From Akkermansiaceae bacterium (GTDB lineage: Bacteria; Verrucomicrobiota; Verrucomicrobiia; Verrucomicrobiales; Akkermansiaceae): 50,162 bases of DNA. A program made the translations under genes and the position numbers. The DNA lies in assembly GCA_023301765.1 (NCBI GenBank), contig JALZUC010000029.1:1-50162 (forward strand), in the 5' to 3' direction. Below, in pieces: positions 26,405 to 35,628 of this stretch. The notes below the pieces were generated by a model. The model searched no databases. It had not been told where the DNA came from and saw nothing but the letters and a program-made list of their open reading frames with translations. How positions within the stretch are numbered: the first letter of the stretch is position 1; each line of letters opens with the position of its first letter.

Positions 26405-26866
26405 ATGTCTAATAACGTAAACGATAAATTAAAATTACTCGCCAAGGATCTCTCAACAGACGTTCCACGCAGCCCGCGCGAGACAATTGCTGGCTACGTA
26501 GTCGCAGCAAGAGTGCTTGATAAATGCCGCTCAGTTATCGCAGAGATAGCTGGAGATTACCACTTTGACTGCCCACTAGACCGGATGTTTTTCGATTTCA
26601 CCGAACTCGACTCTACCGCGTTTAAGGCGTTTGTAGCCGAGGGTGCATCTGATGATGAGGTAGCCGCCTACATTACCGAGCATGCCAAGAAACGTGAGCA
26701 GGTAGATATAGTAATCTGGAATAATAACCTACGTTACAAATCAATCGCAGATATGCCCGCTAATCTGCAAGAATTCCTAGAAGGTTATATTGAAGAGTTT
26801 GTGCCTAAGCATCGCCCTGTTTACGTGTGGTTTGATGTTTACGACCTTGAAGAAGGCCGTCTCTAA
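26405..26866 (+). CDS. DUF5069-family protein
   Basis: A 153-residue soluble acidic protein. The order SPRETIAGYVVAARVLDKCRSVIA, GDYHFDCPLDRMFFDF, and a C-terminal aromatic stretch VYVWFDVYDLEE matches the DUF5069 family as I remember it, common in Verrucomicrobiota and Planctomycetota. No function is established. There is no signal or membrane segment. It follows apt on the same strand and ends before the tRNA-Val terminator, which points the other way. Confidence 0.75.
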   Translation: MSNNVNDKLKLLAKDLSTDVPRSPRETIAGYVVAARVLDKCRSVIAEIAGDYHFDCPLDRMFFDFTELDSTAFKAFVAEGASDDEVAAYITEHAKKREQVDIVIWNNNLRYKSIADMPANLQEFLEGYIEEFVPKHRPVYVWFDVYDLEEGRL

Positions 26867-26882
26867 TTACTCACCGGAATAT

Positions 26883-26920
26883 AAAAAATCAGGGAGTCAC
26901 GGTATCCCCATGACTCCCTG
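26883..26920 (-). terminator. Terminator of the tRNA-Val transcript
   Basis: A perfect 10-bp stem (26890-26899 with 26911-26920), an 11-nt loop, and six A on the plus side at 26883-26888, that is T on the minus strand. It starts 8 bases after the tRNA 3' end. On the plus strand only a weak TTAAAAA follows, so it is mainly a minus-strand terminator. Confidence 0.88.
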
Positions 26921-26927
26921 TTAAAAA

Positions 26928-27002
26928 TGGTGCGCAATACAAGATTTGAACTTGTGACCTCTGCCATGTCAAGGCATTGCTCTACCACTGAGCTAATCGC
27001 GC
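26928..27002 (-). tRNA. tRNA-Val (anticodon GAC)
   Basis: A 75-base cloverleaf: acceptor GCGCGAT pairs with ATTGCGC, the D arm is GCTC/GAGC, the anticodon loop TTGACAT gives anticodon GAC, the variable loop is short, the T arm is ACAAG/CTTGT, and discriminator A precedes an encoded CCA. The anticodon stem has four good pairs and one A-G mismatch at its outer end. It reads GUC and GUU valine codons. Confidence 0.93.
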
Positions 27003-27037
27003 ACTTTATAGCCTGAAGTCTCCCTCAAGGCGGGCGC

Positions 27038-27066
27038 AAACTAGGCTTACTCACCCTAGTATGCAA
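27038..27066 (-). promoter_or_regulatory. Candidate promoter of tRNA-Val
   Basis: On the minus strand TTGCAT (27061-27066) and TAGTTT (27038-27043) are spaced by 17 bases, about 36 bases upstream of the mature tRNA. Inferred from consensus and spacing only. Confidence 0.35.
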
Positions 27067-27089
27067 GGATTTTTTTACCTTCGTAGGAA

Positions 27090-27848
27090 TCAGCTGCGCA
27101 CTGGGATCCCATGTTTAGCAAAGGCCTCCTTAGCCTCTGCTACGGTGTGTTCACCAAAGTGGAAAATACTAGCGGCAAGCACAGCATCTGCTTTACCGTC
27201 TTTAAGCACATCTACCATATGCTCTAGGTTACCAGCACCACCTGATGCTATAACTGGAATATTTACAGCCTCACTTACAGCGCGTGTAAGATCTATATCA
27301 TAACCAGCTTTTGTGCCGTCTGAGTCCATACTTGTTAATAGGATTTCCCCTGCTCCACGCTCTGCGCATTCCTTTGCCCAGGCTACAGCATCCAGGCCCA
27401 CTGGAGTGCGTCCACCATGGGTATAGACCCCCCATTTCCCATCACCTTCACGCTTAGCGTCAATAGCGACAACTATACATTGATTACCAAAAGCAGTAGC
27501 CCCCTCATTAATAAGCTCAGGGCGATTTACAGCAGCGGTATTTACCCCCACTTTATCGGCACCTGCGAGCAGCATCTCGCGCATATCCTCTACGGTGCGA
27601 ATCCCCCCGCCCACAGTGAGTGGGATAAAGCACTTCTCCGCAGTGCGGCGCACTACATCCACCATAGTCTTACGCTCATCAGAGGACGCCGTGATATCTA
27701 GAAATACCAGTTCGTCTGCCTCCTGTTCGTTGTAAGCGATGGCACACTCCACTGGATCACCAGCATCTCTTAGGTCTACAAAGTTTGTCCCCTTAACCAC
27801 ACGTCCATCGGTGACATCAAGGCATGGGATTATACGTTTAGCTAACAT
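27090..27848 (-). CDS. hisF: Imidazole glycerol phosphate synthase subunit HisF
   Basis: The 252-residue cyclase half of IGP synthase, working with HisH (not in the window). It makes imidazole glycerol phosphate and AICAR. The (beta/alpha)8 barrel is complete with both catalytic aspartates: Asp11 ([13 protein letters not shown]) and Asp130 (VVAIDAK). GGGIRTVED and [11 protein letters not shown] are the phosphate-binding loops. It lies alone, 36 bases downstream of the thermonuclease gene on the same strand. Confidence 0.97.
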   Translation of the reverse strand: MLAKRIIPCLDVTDGRVVKGTNFVDLRDAGDPVECAIAYNEQEADELVFLDITASSDERKTMVDVVRRTAEKCFIPLTVGGGIRTVEDMREMLLAGADKVGVNTAAVNRPELINEGATAFGNQCIVVAIDAKREGDGKWGVYTHGGRTPVGLDAVAWAKECAERGAGEILLTSMDSDGTKAGYDIDLTRAVSEAVNIPVIASGGAGNLEHMVDVLKDGKADAVLAASIFHFGEHTVAEAKEAFAKHGIPVRS

Positions 27849-27884
27849 TTATGTAATAGGTGATTGAGTGAATTAAGAAATAAA

Positions 27885-28610
27885 TTATTGGATACTCCAG
27901 GCACCCAGTTTTTGAGCTTTAGCATGTTTTTCCACCCCACGGAGGTGCTCCTTATGCCGGCTACTTGAGGTATTATCAGGAAGGGTCATTGGTTGGGTAT
28001 GTATGCGCCCCAGACCGAAGGCTACTAACAATTCATGAAGGTAGCGCTCATGGCCCTCCCACTCCACCACTACATAAGCGTAAATACGGTGAGAGTTGTA
28101 AACTTTCTCCCTCGTGGTTGCGATACGGAATGTCTTACCTTCGAGAACTTTCTTAACAAACTTCTTAGCTACTACTCCCACCTGTGTGGTCTGCTGCTGG
28201 TTCAGCCCTCCCATCGCTGCTCCTTGCTGGGAAATGCGCTTGTGATTGGTATCTCCATTCCCATAAGTACGGGCAGCACTCTCAGGTGCATCCACGTAGT
28301 AGAGTCTGACTTCCTCTCTTCCTTTAGGTGTACTGATGTGAAAGCTATCCCCATCATTACCACGGTGGTCAATAAGTTTACAGCCCTCTAACACCTCAAA
28401 TCTACTCGAAGATAAGCTCACTGCTGTGCGCTGACTTTCTGCAAAACCTTTCTTATCACCCGGCTCAGTAATTTCTACACTGGCATCCCTAACGGAACCC
28501 TCACGTTGTTTATCATCCTTCGTCTCCTTATACTTCATCCACATCACTGCAGCGACTACGATAATGGTGAAAACCGTACTAATAGCGGTCTTTTTTTTCT
28601 TTTTTTCCAT
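27885..28610 (-). CDS. Membrane-anchored thermonuclease-like (SNase domain) protein
   Basis: A 241-residue protein. A lysine-rich start followed by one hydrophobic helix (about 9-25, AISTVFTIIVVAAVMW) is a signal anchor. Residues about 73-240 fit the staphylococcal nuclease fold: IDHRGNDGDSFHI, then VRLYYVDAPES with the usual Arg and a carboxylate, and RIYAYVVVEWEGH with the second Arg. The last strand and helix follow, ending KLGAWSIQ. It is probably a periplasmic Ca-dependent nuclease. It lies between uppP and hisF on one strand with short gaps of 45 and 36 bases. Confidence 0.85.
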   Translation of the reverse strand: MEKKKKKTAISTVFTIIVVAAVMWMKYKETKDDKQREGSVRDASVEITEPGDKKGFAESQRTAVSLSSSRFEVLEGCKLIDHRGNDGDSFHISTPKGREEVRLYYVDAPESAARTYGNGDTNHKRISQQGAAMGGLNQQQTTQVGVVAKKFVKKVLEGKTFRIATTREKVYNSHRIYAYVVVEWEGHERYLHELLVAFGLGRIHTQPMTLPDNTSSSRHKEHLRGVEKHAKAQKLGAWSIQ

Positions 28611-28655
28611 GGGTAACTAAATGTTAAAAATATACCTACTAAGGTGATTTAGTAA

Positions 28656-29510
28656 TTAACCTACTATCGAGAAGTAGATGACACCAGAGATCCCTGCCGC
28701 AAAGCAGTAATAAGCAAAATACTGAAACTTCCCCCTCCGAATCGCAGTCATCACCAGAGCGACTGCTAGGACACCTACCACAAAGGAACTAAAAGCACCC
28801 GCTAGATAGGGAGCAATGCTCTCTGTAGTAAATTTCTCCTTAAATTCATCCAGTTTAAAAACTACTGCTCCAGCGATAGCTGGAATAGACATCAAAAAGG
28901 AAAATTCTGCTGCTTTTTTAGGGTCAACACCTGAAATGAGTCCCGCGGTAATCGATGAGCCACTGCGTGAAATACCGGGTAAAATAGCAATTGCCTGACC
29001 TATTCCCATGGCCAGTGCACCCACCCAGCTGAGTTTACGATGTTTGATCTTGATGATCCGTGGTGCTAACAGCAAGGCTCCAGTAATAAGTAGTAGGCAG
29101 GATACTACAGCAGGACTATCATAAGCTCGCTCAAACACGTCACCCAAAGTTACCTTCTCGCTTTCGCCTGTTGTCTCATTAGTGGCAAATTTAATCGGTG
29201 TTATCACCAAGACCACTGCTGGTAAAGTCGCCAATCCTAGCAGCAAAATCCAGCGGCGATCTTCCTTCAGATCTTTATCCCAGAGCGAGCGCGTCATATT
29301 CCACAGCCTACGCCAGAAATATACCAGCACACTCAGAAGCGTCCCCAGATGTAGAACCACTTCAAAAACAATATCATTAGCCTCACCATCCGCAAATGGC
29401 CTAATACCAAGTAAAAACTGAGTGATTACAATATGCCCAGAGGATGAAATTGGCAGAAACTCAGCGAGCCCCTGCACAACTCCTACAACGATAGCTTGCC
29501 AAATTTCCAT
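28656..29510 (-). CDS. uppP: Undecaprenyl-diphosphatase
   Basis: A 284-residue BacA/UppP integral membrane phosphatase that recycles the undecaprenyl lipid carrier for peptidoglycan and other envelope polymers. Active-site motifs: QGLAEFLPISSSGH (Glu17, His26) and LPGISRSGSSITAGL. About eight hydrophobic segments are present. The central loop (about 100-118, FATNETTGESEK) is longer than usual. It is first of a minus-strand row with the thermonuclease and hisF. Confidence 0.95.
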   Translation of the reverse strand: MEIWQAIVVGVVQGLAEFLPISSSGHIVITQFLLGIRPFADGEANDIVFEVVLHLGTLLSVLVYFWRRLWNMTRSLWDKDLKEDRRWILLLGLATLPAVVLVITPIKFATNETTGESEKVTLGDVFERAYDSPAVVSCLLLITGALLLAPRIIKIKHRKLSWVGALAMGIGQAIAILPGISRSGSSITAGLISGVDPKKAAEFSFLMSIPAIAGAVVFKLDEFKEKFTTESIAPYLAGAFSSFVVGVLAVALVMTAIRRGKFQYFAYYCFAAGISGVIYFSIVG

Positions 29511-29642
29511 AATGATATGCAGCTCTAAAATGAGCCACGTGAAAACTACTGACCCTCACCCCATAGAGCAAGTGCATTCATCTTGGTACTGCTAGCCTGC
29601 CTGCTACGTATTACAGAGCCACAGCTAGGAGTCCACCTACTG

Positions 29643-32600
29643 TTACTTCAGAGTCTTAATGTATGCCAGTAGATCAGCCATTGCCTGATCTGGTAGTTGA
29701 CCAAAGCTACGGGGCATAAATGACCTCCCCCCCACACTACCGAATGTGCGTAATGCAGATTTAGCTATAAATGTTTCCTCCCCACCCGCTTGAGTAATGA
29801 TGATACCATTATCACCCTGCTTGGCTAAATAGCCATTTACCGCTAATCCATCGTTTCGAACTGCGTAAAATAGGCTAAAGGCAGACTCCATTGCCGCGTC
29901 AGGGTTTACAATGGCAGTCAGTAGGTGTTTAGTATCTCTCGCGGCAGAACCGTCCAAGGGCGGGGCTATCTTATGCCCTCTATCACCCACGGCGTGGCAT
30001 GCTAGGCAGGAGTTAAATAGCGCCTGCCCTACTAGAGGATTCCCAGTTAAGCTATCTACGACATTTGCGTAATGCTTTGCTCGCTCTTCCAATTTTTTTC
30101 TATCAGCAATTTCACGCTTTTGAAGCTTAGCATAGATACCTTGACCAGGCTTGCTCCTTTTGTTCTCTTTAATAAGCCTAACAGCTGATGGAAAATCCCA
30201 GTGACTAAGGTCAAGGTGCTTACTCTTCATAAGACCTACAAGAATGACTCCTCCGAATTTAGTGTAACTCAGTTTTTCAACCAACTCAATTTTCTCTTCA
30301 TCAGTAAACTCTAACACTACTTTATTGATTACAGCTTTGGCCGCCGAAGGTGCCACGATGACCAATGCACCGAGAGCGTGAAGCCTAATGCCAAATGTGT
30401 AATCAGTATCTGTAATAATAGGCTTATAAATAGCGGTATGATTACCAGGCGTATGGATAAGGCTCTCAATGGCCAGTTTATGAAGACTGGGGTTTTCTTT
30501 TGTCGTAAGGATTTTTTTAATCGCATTCAGATGCTGAGGAGCGCGGAGACCATTCACTAGATCTAGGCCTTGCTTCACCTTTTGATTATCTTCGGAGTTT
30601 AGTAGCTCCGCGATCGTCTTTTGGTAAAATATCGAAATGGCAGGCCCATCAATGAGTGTTTTATTCTCAATAGCTAGAGGGAGTAATTTTTCAGCCCGCT
30701 TAATAAATGTAGGAGTCACAGTAGCTAGAACACGCTCATTACCGAGCATTCTACTAACCGCGATGAAGGTGTTTTTATCAATATCACCCTTCGCGGCTTC
30801 TTTCCAAGTACTCACAAAGAAATCGATTCTTTGCTCATTAGGTAGAGCTTGTAGCGCCCATAGGATATTTCCAGCTGGTTGTTTCTTAGCCGCATCAGAC
30901 TCAAGATAAGACTTTAGCTCATTAGGGTAAGACTCTAGAGCTTTACGAGCTAGAAATCTTTCAAAATTACGCTCGTAGTCTCCGCCAAATATATTACCCG
31001 CCGCAGCTGGCTTACAGGCTGTGACAAGGAGCTCTATCGTGCGGCTGTCTGCTTTTTTAATTTCCTCCAGAGTTCTAATACTTTGCGAGCGGACCATGGC
31101 GTTGGTGGATTCGATATTGGCACCGATAAGTTCACCCACCTTAGCGGCTGAAAGAGTAGAATTAGAGAGTGTGCGGATAGTCTCTCTGGTGATGTCTCCA
31201 TCTTTATCTGCAATGAGATTTTTAAGAACAGAATCATCATAATGATTTAAACCTTCCAATGCCCAAATCGCGAGGATTCTAACACTTTTATCTATTGATG
31301 TATCTAGTGCTATTTTCTTCAGCTCAGGAGTTAACTCGCTAGCTTGACGGTCTACGATCTGCTGCCACGCAGCACGCTTTTCCCAGAGTGTTCTACCATT
31401 AAGGTGCTTCAGAAGGTCTTTGTTAGCAGTCTTAGCTATATTAGGTATTTCAAAGGCTTTTTGATCCTTGTGACGAACCCTCCAGATACGGCCGTGTTTA
31501 CGATCACGGTCTGGGTGATCAGTGCTAATTTCGTTATGAGATATCACCTTATTATACCAGTCTGCGATATAGAGGCAGCCATCTGGGCCGAACTCGATAT
31601 TGACGGGCCTAAACCAATCATCCTCACAGCTGAGAAAATCAGGCAGGTGCGCCGCTTTGATTTCGCCAGACGGGAGCCGGTCAATCCTCACACAGTTAAT
31701 CGAGTTATTGATAGGGTTTGCTAGAAATGCGATATTTCCCCACTTACTTGGAAAGCCATACTCACCATCTTCTGAGAAGGCTAAGCCAGATATTCCTGTG
31801 CCCCCGACACGGAAATTGTGAACCTTTTCAAGCATAGGCTGATAGTCGCGAATGGATTCACCGCCGATTCCCTTAATACCTGTCTGCTCCTCTGTAGGCA
31901 GTACCGATAGACCATTATCATTGGCTGAAGTTGAGTACCACTGCCCGTTAGCACGGATTTGATAGCCCCAGACATTATCCCTAGCTATGCCTATGATTTC
32001 GAGTTCATTACCATCGATTCTAACACGCAGGTTCTTTGCATAGGTGACCTCTAGCTCTTGGCCAGATTTGATAACTTTTACTTTCCCTGAGTTTAGTGCT
32101 CCGTGGGTGAAATAGAGCCACCCACCTGGGCCTCTAACAATGGAGTGCGCCATGGTGTGGGTGTCAAAAAAACCAAACCCACTCATCACAGTATCGACCT
32201 TATCTTGTTTACCGTCTTTATCCGTATCATCTAAAAATAAAAATTCAGACCCGTGTGCTACAAAACAACCATCCTTGTATGGATAAATACTTTGAGGAAT
32301 AGATAATCCATCTGCCCAGACCTTAAGTTTTCCTTTACTTGTTTCTGTTGGGTTATCGATGATGAGGATTTTATCCTCCCCACGTTTTTCGAGTTGATAG
32401 AGTTTCTGAATCTCAGCGACTCTTGGGAATTTCTTTTCTAAATTCGGCTCTTTCATCATCTGGAGTACTTTACTGAAGTTAATTCCAGTAACAGGATCCA
32501 GCGGATACATCTGCGCAGTTTGAGTCCATAGCCGGCCTGCGTCATCAAAAGTGAGATCAATGGGGTTTATGAGTCCATGCTCTTCTGACGCTACCAGCTC

Positions 32601-32759
32601 GATTACAAAACCTTCTGGAAGATTAAACTTCGCAAGTTGAGCTTCCACTGAGGCTGCCCCACCACGCTTAGAGAACTTTTTATTCTGACAAAAAACCTCA
32701 GGGCCTGAGATGAATAGGAGGGCAACAGTAAATGCTAGGGTATATTTATAAGTATGCAT
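29643..32759 (-). CDS. PVC-type haem-binding protein: propeller dehydrogenase, HEAT-like repeats and cytochrome c domain
   Basis: A 1038-residue exported protein (signal peptide about 1-24). Residues about 40-430 form a beta-propeller of the PVC membrane-bound dehydrogenase type (LTFDDAGRLWTQTAQMYPLD, FGPDGCLYIADWYNKVISH). Residues about 450-880 are helical HEAT-like repeats (VRILAIWALEGLNHY). The end is a c-type haem domain with CLACH at 918-922 and a likely Met ligand near 1015 (SFMPRS). Such proteins are expanded in Planctomycetota and Verrucomicrobiota and are thought to oxidise sugars or other organics in the periplasm. The substrate is unknown. No neighbouring gene points to it. Confidence 0.93.
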   Translation of the reverse strand: MHTYKYTLAFTVALLFISGPEVFCQNKKFSKRGGAASVEAQLAKFNLPEGFVIELVASEEHGLINPIDLTFDDAGRLWTQTAQMYPLDPVTGINFSKVLQMMKEPNLEKKFPRVAEIQKLYQLEKRGEDKILIIDNPTETSKGKLKVWADGLSIPQSIYPYKDGCFVAHGSEFLFLDDTDKDGKQDKVDTVMSGFGFFDTHTMAHSIVRGPGGWLYFTHGALNSGKVKVIKSGQELEVTYAKNLRVRIDGNELEIIGIARDNVWGYQIRANGQWYSTSANDNGLSVLPTEEQTGIKGIGGESIRDYQPMLEKVHNFRVGGTGISGLAFSEDGEYGFPSKWGNIAFLANPINNSINCVRIDRLPSGEIKAAHLPDFLSCEDDWFRPVNIEFGPDGCLYIADWYNKVISHNEISTDHPDRDRKHGRIWRVRHKDQKAFEIPNIAKTANKDLLKHLNGRTLWEKRAAWQQIVDRQASELTPELKKIALDTSIDKSVRILAIWALEGLNHYDDSVLKNLIADKDGDITRETIRTLSNSTLSAAKVGELIGANIESTNAMVRSQSIRTLEEIKKADSRTIELLVTACKPAAAGNIFGGDYERNFERFLARKALESYPNELKSYLESDAAKKQPAGNILWALQALPNEQRIDFFVSTWKEAAKGDIDKNTFIAVSRMLGNERVLATVTPTFIKRAEKLLPLAIENKTLIDGPAISIFYQKTIAELLNSEDNQKVKQGLDLVNGLRAPQHLNAIKKILTTKENPSLHKLAIESLIHTPGNHTAIYKPIITDTDYTFGIRLHALGALVIVAPSAAKAVINKVVLEFTDEEKIELVEKLSYTKFGGVILVGLMKSKHLDLSHWDFPSAVRLIKENKRSKPGQGIYAKLQKREIADRKKLEERAKHYANVVDSLTGNPLVGQALFNSCLACHAVGDRGHKIAPPLDGSAARDTKHLLTAIVNPDAAMESAFSLFYAVRNDGLAVNGYLAKQGDNGIIITQAGGEETFIAKSALRTFGSVGGRSFMPRSFGQLPDQAMADLLAYIKTLK

Positions 32760-32858
32760 TAATTGAATTTTTAAAAGCTTCTCACTATACGCAATAGAAG
32801 GTCAATAAATTACACCAAATACTACATTTTAGACCCCATTGATAAAACTTACTAACAG

Positions 32859-34775
32859 CTAAGTGGCCTTTACAAATGGCGGCACAGAACAGCCTATAGC
32901 ATCCGCAGTAGCACGGAGTAGCTCAGCTTCACGGCTCTCTATCACACCGTCAGCCATCACCGCTATTCCCAGCATATGCAATAGCTGTTTTTTTACTAAA
33001 GGCGTGGCTAAGTCAAATTTCTCCAAAGCTTGCTCCACATTCATCAGCCCGCAGTCTGATGGTGGTAATATCTGCATCTGTCTTCCAGACTCGACAACTG
33101 CTGCCTGGTAACTGCTCTGCATCTGTTCTTCACCACCAAGGGCAGCCACGGTAGATAAGAGTATATTAGCTTCCTTTTCCAGCTGTTCCATCTTCCGGTA
33201 ACGTATTTTACCATAGCCTGAACGGCGGAAATGGGTATCCAAGTGACGTTTTACAATGTGCTGCAGCATATACTCAAAGAGGTTAACCTCTCCATCACTA
33301 GCAATAAGCCACTGAGTAATTTCTACAAAGCGCTCATACTCAGGGAAACTAAGTCTTCTAAGAGTCGGAATACATAGATCTACTAGGGCGATTTTTTCAG
33401 AAGAATGCAGACCTCTAAGCTCATGATTCCATTTGATTGAAAGTTCGCCGGCATCGATACCGGCAGCTTTTTTCACAAAAAGCATCTCCTCCTCTCGGAG
33501 TTTGTTATCCTCAGCCAAGAGTAGTCCAAAGATAAGTGCCTGAGATTCCTCACGGTCATGGCAGGCATGCACCCATTCGTCATTAAGATTTGCATGTAGC
33601 AACATTCCTACATGTGCATTAATCTGTGAAGTCTCACCAATGTTGTCTATATCACCTCTCTGCACGCGCTGCTGACCAGGTAATACTGAAGGAGCTGATT
33701 CACTATTTGCAAACCCACTCACCCTAGTATCTTGGTGGCCTGATCTACCTCTCGCCACATCAGGCAAGTTAGTAGCGACAAATTCGCCATCCCAGCTCTG
33801 CTGTAATTCTTTAATTCTATGCTCTAGCGGAGGGTGTGTTGCCAGTCCGTAGCTAAACATACCACCATCCGCGAAGAAGAGGTGGCTGGCCTCAGAGGCC
33901 TTAGGCGTATTAATATCTGAGCCATACTGCTGCCCACCTATCTTTTTTAGAGCACCTGCAATGCCATCCGTATCTCTGGTAAACTGCACTGCTGAAGCAT
34001 CTGCTAGATACTCTCGCTGTCTGGAGATAGCGGCTTGAATCATCCTGCCAAAAAACACGCCAATACTCCCCACGATAATCAATCCCACCCCTGCTAACAC
34101 AATAGCTATCACAATCCCCCCGCTACCTTTGTTATCACGTGAAGAGCTACGTAAATTCATAAAACGTAAAGAATGAAAAAGTGTCCGTCCAATAAGTGAA
34201 ATCATCAAAATTCCAAATAGTAACCCCATCAGCCGCATGTTAAGCCGCATATCACCATTAAGGATATGACTAAACTCATGAGCCACTACACCCTGAAGTT
34301 CGTCACGAGTTAAACGCTGGAGACAACCGCGAGTCACAGCAACCACAGCATTACCCGGCTCAGTTCCAGCAGCAAAGGCATTAATCCCCAGTTCATCATC
34401 CATTATCCAGATTTCCGGCACTGGTAGGCCTGAGGCAATTGCCATTTCCTCCACCGTATTTACTAACCTACGCTCATCCGTATCTGTAGTGTGAGGGTCT
34501 ACCTGTCTCGCTCCCATATCGCGAGCCACCACTGAGCCGCCACCACTAAGCTGCATTGATTTAAAAAGGCTACCTGTACCCATTACTCCACCCGTAATAA
34601 GTGCGGTAACGATAAATACACCTGGCATAAATGGATTCCCACTTCCTGTGTAAGTCATCACTATGGCTATAATGCCATAAACGGAAATAATAACCCCCAG
34701 AACGGCGAGGATAAAGTAAAGCACTAGCCACTTCGTCCGGCGGCGTGCTTCATCCTGTGCTTCAAAAAAATTCAT
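32859..34775 (-). CDS. M48 family metalloprotease (HtpX-like) with a C-terminal TerB-like extension
   Basis: A 638-residue membrane protease. Two N-terminal membrane segments (about 15-42 and 52-68) precede the M48 zinc domain: HEFSH with His166, Glu167 and His170, and the third ligand Glu255 in REYLADASAVQ. Two more membrane segments lie at about 181-200 and 221-242. After residue 330 comes a long extension absent from classical HtpX, with two helical units resembling TerB/DjlA-type domains (IASDGEVNLFEYML at 491-504 and VMADGVIESREAELL at 606-620). It lies 127 bases after lemA on the same strand, a pairing known from other bacteria. Likely role: membrane protein quality control with LemA. 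Confidence 0.9.
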   Translation of the reverse strand: MNFFEAQDEARRRTKWLVLYFILAVLGVIISVYGIIAIVMTYTGSGNPFMPGVFIVTALITGGVMGTGSLFKSMQLSGGGSVVARDMGARQVDPHTTDTDERRLVNTVEEMAIASGLPVPEIWIMDDELGINAFAAGTEPGNAVVAVTRGCLQRLTRDELQGVVAHEFSHILNGDMRLNMRLMGLLFGILMISLIGRTLFHSLRFMNLRSSSRDNKGSGGIVIAIVLAGVGLIIVGSIGVFFGRMIQAAISRQREYLADASAVQFTRDTDGIAGALKKIGGQQYGSDINTPKASEASHLFFADGGMFSYGLATHPPLEHRIKELQQSWDGEFVATNLPDVARGRSGHQDTRVSGFANSESAPSVLPGQQRVQRGDIDNIGETSQINAHVGMLLHANLNDEWVHACHDREESQALIFGLLLAEDNKLREEEMLFVKKAAGIDAGELSIKWNHELRGLHSSEKIALVDLCIPTLRRLSFPEYERFVEITQWLIASDGEVNLFEYMLQHIVKRHLDTHFRRSGYGKIRYRKMEQLEKEANILLSTVAALGGEEQMQSSYQAAVVESGRQMQILPPSDCGLMNVEQALEKFDLATPLVKKQLLHMLGIAVMADGVIESREAELLRATADAIGCSVPPFVKAT

Positions 34776-34902
34776 ATTAAAAAACCTCGAGGCTCGTGAA
34801 CCCCTCTAACAATAACGCAGCTTATCTCTAAGTCGCTGAAAACAAGAAAGAACACTGCATTTTATAAACCAATCCAGTGCCCAGTTAACTACCTTGATTA
34901 GA

Positions 34903-35496
34903 TTAAAAGCTTACCTTTATAGGATCTCTCTCACCCTCTTCAGCTACCTCGAAGAGTGTTGCTTGTCCGAAGTTAAACATCCCAGCAAGAATACTCGAAG
35001 GGAATACTTCCGTCTTTGTATTATACTCAGTAACCGAGTCATTGTAAGCTTGGCGCGAGAAAGCCACCTTATTTTCTGTGGAGGTCAGTTCCTCACTCAG
35101 CTGCATCATATTGGCATTACTCTTTAAATCTGGATAAGACTCTGAAAGTGCAAAAAGTTTACCCAGAGCATTACCAAGACCACTCTCAGCGGCCATAAGA
35201 GCCCCCATAGATGATGCATCTTCGGTGCTAGCTGCCTGACTTGCAGAGCTTGCCATATTACGTGCTTGGATTACCGCCTCTAAAGTTTCGCGCTCATGTG
35301 CCATAAAGCCCTTTGCTGTCTCTACAAGGTTAGGAATCAGGTCATGGCGGCGTTTTAACTGAACATCAATCTGAGCAAAAGCATTCCGGTAGCGGTTTCT
35401 TAGCTTTACCAGGCCGTTATAGCTACCCATAGCCCAGAGAGCTAAAATAACGAAAAAACCAATGATGATACCGAGTATGATGAGAATTATTAACAT
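34903..35496 (-). CDS. lemA: LemA family protein
   Basis: A 197-residue protein with one N-terminal membrane segment (about 2-25) and an extracytoplasmic helical bundle. The signature YNGLVKLRNRYRNAFAQIDV, then LKRRHDLIPNLVETAKGF, is diagnostic of LemA. The family's biochemical role is unsettled. It is often encoded with TPM-domain or M48 proteins, and here the M48-TerB protease follows. It is divergent from arsS. Confidence 0.95.
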   Translation of the reverse strand: MLIILIILGIIIGFFVILALWAMGSYNGLVKLRNRYRNAFAQIDVQLKRRHDLIPNLVETAKGFMAHERETLEAVIQARNMASSASQAASTEDASSMGALMAAESGLGNALGKLFALSESYPDLKSNANMMQLSEELTSTENKVAFSRQAYNDSVTEYNTKTEVFPSSILAGMFNFGQATLFEVAEEGERDPIKVSF

Positions 35497-35628
35497 AGAT
35501 TATAGTTTTTTGATGAATTAGTTTTTTAGAGGAATAATATTCTTCTTGCTTGCTCGTATAATAGAAGTTTTTCCTTTCTTTACCATTACAAAACCTTCAG
35601 AGATTTATACAACATTAGCACAACTCTC

